DNA of 9,072 bases, taken from contig DBHI01000092.1 of NCBI GenBank assembly GCA_002296125.1, forward strand, positions 1 to 9,072. Direction: 5' to 3'. Position 1 is the stretch's first letter. Every line of letters begins with the position of its first letter. Positions 5,699 to 9,072 of this stretch are shown piece by piece. Under the pieces are notes generated by a model that had not been told where the DNA came from, did not search any database, and saw nothing but the letters and a program-made list of their open reading frames with translations. The DNA comes from Anaerolineales bacterium UBA832 (GTDB lineage Bacteria; Chloroflexota; Anaerolineae; Anaerolineales; UBA11657). The position numbers and the translations under genes are program-made.

Positions 5699-8109
5699 CA
5701 GTGTTATGGAACAAATTGTGGCATGATCTATGGGAAAGAAAATCTCGCACAATATTAGTGATAATGAGTGTGGCTGCGGGAGTTTTCTGCGTAGGAGCAA
5801 TATTTGGAATGAATGATCAGCTGTATAACCAGATGGACATTTCACATTCTTCAACCTATCCATCTCATATCAACATGTTTACATTCCAAGAAGTGGACCA
5901 GAACATAGCTGATCAACTGTCAAAAATAGATGGAATTTTATCTGTTGATATTACAAATCAAATCGGATTGCGCTACAAACTAAATAAAGAAGATAATTGG
6001 CAACCTGGAATGGTAGCAACCCGTCCAGATTATGATGACCAAACCTATGACCAAATCACCTTAGTGACAGGAGATTGGCCTACAAAAAATACATTAGGTA
6101 TTGAAAGAACATCTAGTGCACATTACGGCATAGAAATAGGAGACAAAATAGAAATAGAGCTTTCTGATGGAACTGGCCGTTCGTTTCCCATTAATGGGAT
6201 GATAAGACACCCTTTTGTAGAACCACCGTCATTTGGAGGAGATGCACTATTCTTTATGAGTCCTCAAGGACTGGAAAGGTTAGGAATTCCCGAAGGCTCA
6301 TACTTTAACTTAAAGGTACGAGTATCTCCTTACAGTAGACTGAACTCTGAGGAAATGGCATTTGAAATAAAAGATAGACTTGGTAAAGAAGGAATATCTG
6401 TAGGTGCAACATTCTATCAAAATCCTGAAGAACATTGGGGAAAGATGTTTCTAGATGGAGTAGTACTTGTTATGGAAATATTAGCAGTAGCATCTTTATT
6501 TATGAGTGTAGTACTAGTAACAAATACTATGACTGCCATAATTACTGAGCAAACTAACCAAATAGGTATTATCAAAGCCATTGGTGGTAAACGTCGTTCC
6601 ATTATCCAACTCTATCTGGGAGGAGTATTAATTTATGGAATATTAGCTTTAGGTATTTCACTTCCTTTAGGCGCAGCTATAGCTTTCGGCGGTAGTCAAT
6701 GGTTTTTAAACATTTTTAATATTGATCACGAAATTTTTAGTGTTTCGCAAGCAGCTGCAATTTACCAGATACTTGCAGCGCTAGCCGTACCTATACTTGC
6801 AGCGCTATGGCCAGTATTGCACGGAGCATCTATAACTGTTAGAGAAGCAATTGCTAGTTATGGACTAGGTAGTGGTCATTATGGTACAGGCTGGATTGAC
6901 AAATGGATAGAACAACTCGGAAATCAACATTTGTCACCGCCTCAAACTCTTGCTATAGGTAATATGTTCCGCCGTAAAGGTCGATTAATACTAACTCAAT
7001 TAGTACTTATTGCAGCAGGAACAATGTTTATAATGGTTATGAGTCTATCTAAATCATTAATTACAACAGTATCTAAAGATATGGACAAACGCGGCTATGA
7101 TTTGCGACTTATATTTGTATGGGACCAAAAAGCTCCGAGAGTTATTGACTTGGCTAATTCAGTATCTGGTGTAGACCATGCATCTATGTGGTATAGTCAT
7201 GCAGCCTCAGTACTAAGAGAAGGACAAGTAGCAAGAGATGTAGGATCTGCATCCAACCTAGTTGGTATACCTGTAAATGAAAAAATGTATAAGCCAACTA
7301 TGTTAGCAGGACGCTGGTTAAATGAACAGGATGGCAATGCAGTAGTTATAAGTAAAGAGTTGTCCACTGACAACAATATCAGTATTGGAGATACAATTAC
7401 TCTTGATTTAGATATTCTCGGACGAGACAAATGGCAAGTTGTAGGGATTTTCCAGGTAGTATTCCGAAAAGTAGGAGATCCTGACCCATTATACGCCCCA
7501 TTGTCAGCAGTATATAGATCGACTAAAAAATTCCAGTACGGGACTGATCTACTCGTAAGTACAACATCATCAAATCCAGAACAAGTATTTAAAATAAAGG
7601 AAACTTTGCAAGATCTTTATGAAGATAGAAGAATGAGAGTTAGCGTTTTTGGAACAAATACTACTCAAGAAGATAAAGACTATGCAATATTCCAATTCAG
7701 TACTGTTACTCAAATGTTGCTGATTCTTGCCACCATCGTAGCAATAGTTGGCGGTTTAGGACTAATGGGTTCATTATCAATTAGCGTTGTCGAACGCACC
7801 AGAGAAATAGGTGTAATGAGAGCTATTGGAGCACGCTCCAACATAATTATTAATATGTTTGTCTTAGAAGGTCTAACACAAGGAATATTTAGTTGGCTTC
7901 TATCTGTACCAATTGCATATATAATATCCCAACCAATATCAAGGCAACTGGGTCAAGTAATGTTAAAAATGGACTTGGATTTTTATTTTAACTGGTCTGC
8001 ATCCTTAATTTGGCTAGGAATAGTAATCTTATTGGCAATACTAGCGTCTCTTTGGCCAGCTCAGACAGCCACAAAGATAAGCGTAAGGGAAAGCCTATCA
8101 TACGCATAA
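5695..8109 (+). CDS. ABC transporter permease with two FtsX domains (MacB/LolCE-like)
   Basis: 804 residues built as a tandem duplication of the MacB_PCD plus FtsX unit. Seen in order: TM1 (about 19-39); a large extracytoplasmic domain (about 40-250); the first FtsX block with TMs near 256-280, 310-332 and 355-376; a linker; TM5 near 430-452; a second extracytoplasmic domain (about 455-668); and the second FtsX block with TMs near 672-698, 725-748 and 770-788. The coupling loops match each other: EQTNQIGIIKAIGGKR after the second TM, and ERTREIGVMRAIGARS in the second half. Each half ends in a LWP-containing stretch and then VREA or VRES. One polypeptide therefore could supply both halves of the membrane pore. 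Known: such double-FtsX permeases pair with LolD-like ATPases, here encoded just upstream with a 4-nt overlap. No membrane-fusion protein or outer-membrane partner is adjacent, which would suit a monoderm cell. The substrate is unknown. Confidence 0.9.
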   Translation: MTVLWNKLWHDLWERKSRTILVIMSVAAGVFCVGAIFGMNDQLYNQMDISHSSTYPSHINMFTFQEVDQNIADQLSKIDGILSVDITNQIGLRYKLNKEDNWQPGMVATRPDYDDQTYDQITLVTGDWPTKNTLGIERTSSAHYGIEIGDKIEIELSDGTGRSFPINGMIRHPFVEPPSFGGDALFFMSPQGLERLGIPEGSYFNLKVRVSPYSRLNSEEMAFEIKDRLGKEGISVGATFYQNPEEHWGKMFLDGVVLVMEILAVASLFMSVVLVTNTMTAIITEQTNQIGIIKAIGGKRRSIIQLYLGGVLIYGILALGISLPLGAAIAFGGSQWFLNIFNIDHEIFSVSQAAAIYQILAALAVPILAALWPVLHGASITVREAIASYGLGSGHYGTGWIDKWIEQLGNQHLSPPQTLAIGNMFRRKGRLILTQLVLIAAGTMFIMVMSLSKSLITTVSKDMDKRGYDLRLIFVWDQKAPRVIDLANSVSGVDHASMWYSHAASVLREGQVARDVGSASNLVGIPVNEKMYKPTMLAGRWLNEQDGNAVVISKELSTDNNISIGDTITLDLDILGRDKWQVVGIFQVVFRKVGDPDPLYAPLSAVYRSTKKFQYGTDLLVSTTSSNPEQVFKIKETLQDLYEDRRMRVSVFGTNTTQEDKDYAIFQFSTVTQMLLILATIVAIVGGLGLMGSLSISVVERTREIGVMRAIGARSNIIINMFVLEGLTQGIFSWLLSVPIAYIISQPISRQLGQVMLKMDLDFYFNWSASLIWLGIVILLAILASLWPAQTATKISVRESLSYA
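6769..6807 (+). repeat. 15-bp direct repeat within the permease gene
   Basis: ATACTTGCAGCGCTA occurs at 6769-6783 and again at 6793-6807, a period of 24 nt (8 codons). It encodes ILAAL twice within a transmembrane helix of the first FtsX block, so the frame is kept. It looks like a small in-frame duplication or chance codon reuse. Confidence 0.7.
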
Positions 8110-8119
8110 GACATTAAGA

Positions 8120-8125
8120 TATAAT
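8120..8125 (+). promoter_or_regulatory. Candidate -10 box TATAAT upstream of valS
   Basis: A perfect TATAAT ends 11 nt before the valS ATG, in the 27-nt gap after the permease. Transcription from it would start almost at the ATG, giving a leaderless or near-leaderless mRNA, which fits the absence of a Shine-Dalgarno. The -35 position (8097-8102) is poor, so this may be only AT-rich spacer. Confidence 0.3.
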
Positions 8126-8136
8126 TCATAATTATC

Positions 8137-9072
8137 ATGAGTTCAATACCAAAACAATACGACTTTAAATCAACTGAGGAGCGTCTATATAAATGGTGGG
8201 AGAGCGAGGGCTACTTTAAACCACACAATCAACCACAGAACGACGATTTCGATAATAACATACCTACTTATGTTATTGCAATACCACCACCAAATGTGAC
8301 TGGAGAATTACACTTGGGTCATGCAATGTTTGCTTCCATGGAAGATCTTATGATTCGCTACCATAGAATGAATGGGTTTTCCACACTGTGGATACCCGGC
8401 TCTGATCATGCAGGAATTGCTACTCAGCTACAAGTGGAAAAAGCCCTTGCACAAGAAGGGACTAATAGAGAAGAAATAGGAAGAACTGAGTTTCTCAAAA
8501 GAGCCTGGAAATGGAAAGAAGAATATGGAGGGAAAATTACACATCAATTACGTAGACTAGGAGCATCATGCGATTGGGAAAGACAACGTTTTACACTAGA
8601 TGACGGATTATCAAAATCTGTAAGAGAAGCATTTGTAAGACTTTATGAAAAAAATCTGATTTACAAAGGTCCTAGACTAATTAATTGGTCTCCTGGACTC
8701 AAAACTGCAGTAAGTGATCTAGAAGTCGAATACAATGAAGAACCTGGCACTTTATATTACTTTAAATACCCTATAAAAAACAATTCAACATATATACCTG
8801 TAGCAACCACTAGACCTGAAACTATTTTGGGAGACACTGCAATAGCTGTACATCCAGATGATGAAAGGTATCAATCATTCATAGGAAAGACAGCATTAGT
8901 TCCAATATTAGACAGAGAAATACCTGTTATTGCTGATAGCTATGTAGACAAAGATTTTGGAACAGGAGCACTAAAAATAACCCCTGGGCATGACCCAAAT
9001 GATTATTCAATTGGTATAAGACATAAACTCCCTATCATATCAGTTCTAGATCAAAATGCATCTATTACTAAA
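8137..9072 (+). CDS. valS: Valyl-tRNA synthetase, N-terminal part (3' end outside window)
   Basis: The open frame runs from ATG 8137 to the right edge without a stop, 312 codons of a protein normally near 850-950 residues. It charges tRNA-Val with valine in the cytoplasm and edits misactivated threonine. Seen: a YKWWESEGYF start typical of ValRS (about 18-27), the class I signature PPPNVTGELHLGHA with HLGH at 59-62, WIPGSDHAGIATQ at 85-97, and NWSPGLKTAVSDLEVEY at 183-199. The start of the CP1 editing domain follows, with ATTRPETILGDTAIAVHP (223-240) and FGTGALKITPGHDPNDY (274-290). IleRS and LeuRS are excluded by this combination. The KMSKS loop and C-terminal coiled coil lie beyond the window. 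It follows the permease by 27 nt with no terminator visible, so it may be read through from the ABC operon or use the TATAAT just upstream. No Shine-Dalgarno is visible. Confidence 0.97.
   Translation, partial: MSSIPKQYDFKSTEERLYKWWESEGYFKPHNQPQNDDFDNNIPTYVIAIPPPNVTGELHLGHAMFASMEDLMIRYHRMNGFSTLWIPGSDHAGIATQLQVEKALAQEGTNREEIGRTEFLKRAWKWKEEYGGKITHQLRRLGASCDWERQRFTLDDGLSKSVREAFVRLYEKNLIYKGPRLINWSPGLKTAVSDLEVEYNEEPGTLYYFKYPIKNNSTYIPVATTRPETILGDTAIAVHPDDERYQSFIGKTALVPILDREIPVIADSYVDKDFGTGALKITPGHDPNDYSIGIRHKLPIISVLDQNASITK

Noticed and set aside
5020..5863. Several minus-strand open frames across the ABC ATPase and the start of the permease
   Set aside because: They are antisense to genes with intact motifs, and their composition looks like reverse translation of conserved blocks.
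1..9072. Mobile elements, CRISPR arrays, toxin-antitoxin or defence modules
   Set aside because: No transposase, integrase, regularly spaced repeats or small paired toxin-like genes were found; the genes are housekeeping, transport or envelope-type.

Overview
This is a low-GC bacterial chromosomal window, roughly one third G+C in the lines I counted. It holds eight protein-coding genes, two of them cut by the window edges. I see no rRNA, tRNA, CRISPR array, transposase or phage gene. The host is uncertain. A lipoprotein with a proline-threonine spacer, a LolD/MacB-type ATPase paired with an ~800-residue FtsX-type permease, and a DnaE2-type polymerase would fit Chloroflexota. That is a guess from gene style, not a demonstrated placement.

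Left part (1-1052, plus strand): the C-terminal end of an error-prone DnaE2-like DNA polymerase, then a small lipoprotein of unknown function with a PT-rich spacer. Both converge on a perfect 19-bp palindromic terminator that also serves the minus-strand hsp20 gene arriving from the right.

Middle part (1050-4769, minus strand): a stand-alone small heat shock protein gene with a strong Shine-Dalgarno and an inverted repeat just upstream. Then comes a tight three-gene operon, transcribed right to left: a class I SAM methyltransferase, an M20-family (carboxypeptidase G2-like) metallopeptidase, and an exported divergent polysaccharide deacetylase (YibQ/DUF610 type). The first two genes overlap by 11 nt.

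Right part (4967-9072, plus strand): an ABC ATPase and a double-FtsX permease overlapping by 4 nt (ATGA), then the start of valyl-tRNA synthetase, which runs off the window.

The most notable whole-window signal is compositional. The plus strand is strongly C-rich over G up to about 4900, including inside plus-strand genes, then flips to G-richer from about 4920. The flip lies in the AT-rich divergent intergenic region, beside a TTATACACA DnaA-box-like 9-mer. That is the pattern expected at a replication origin, but one box is thin evidence. I found no clear case for a new defence or mobile system; the operon of methyltransferase, peptidase and deacetylase is the best candidate for an uncharacterised pathway.
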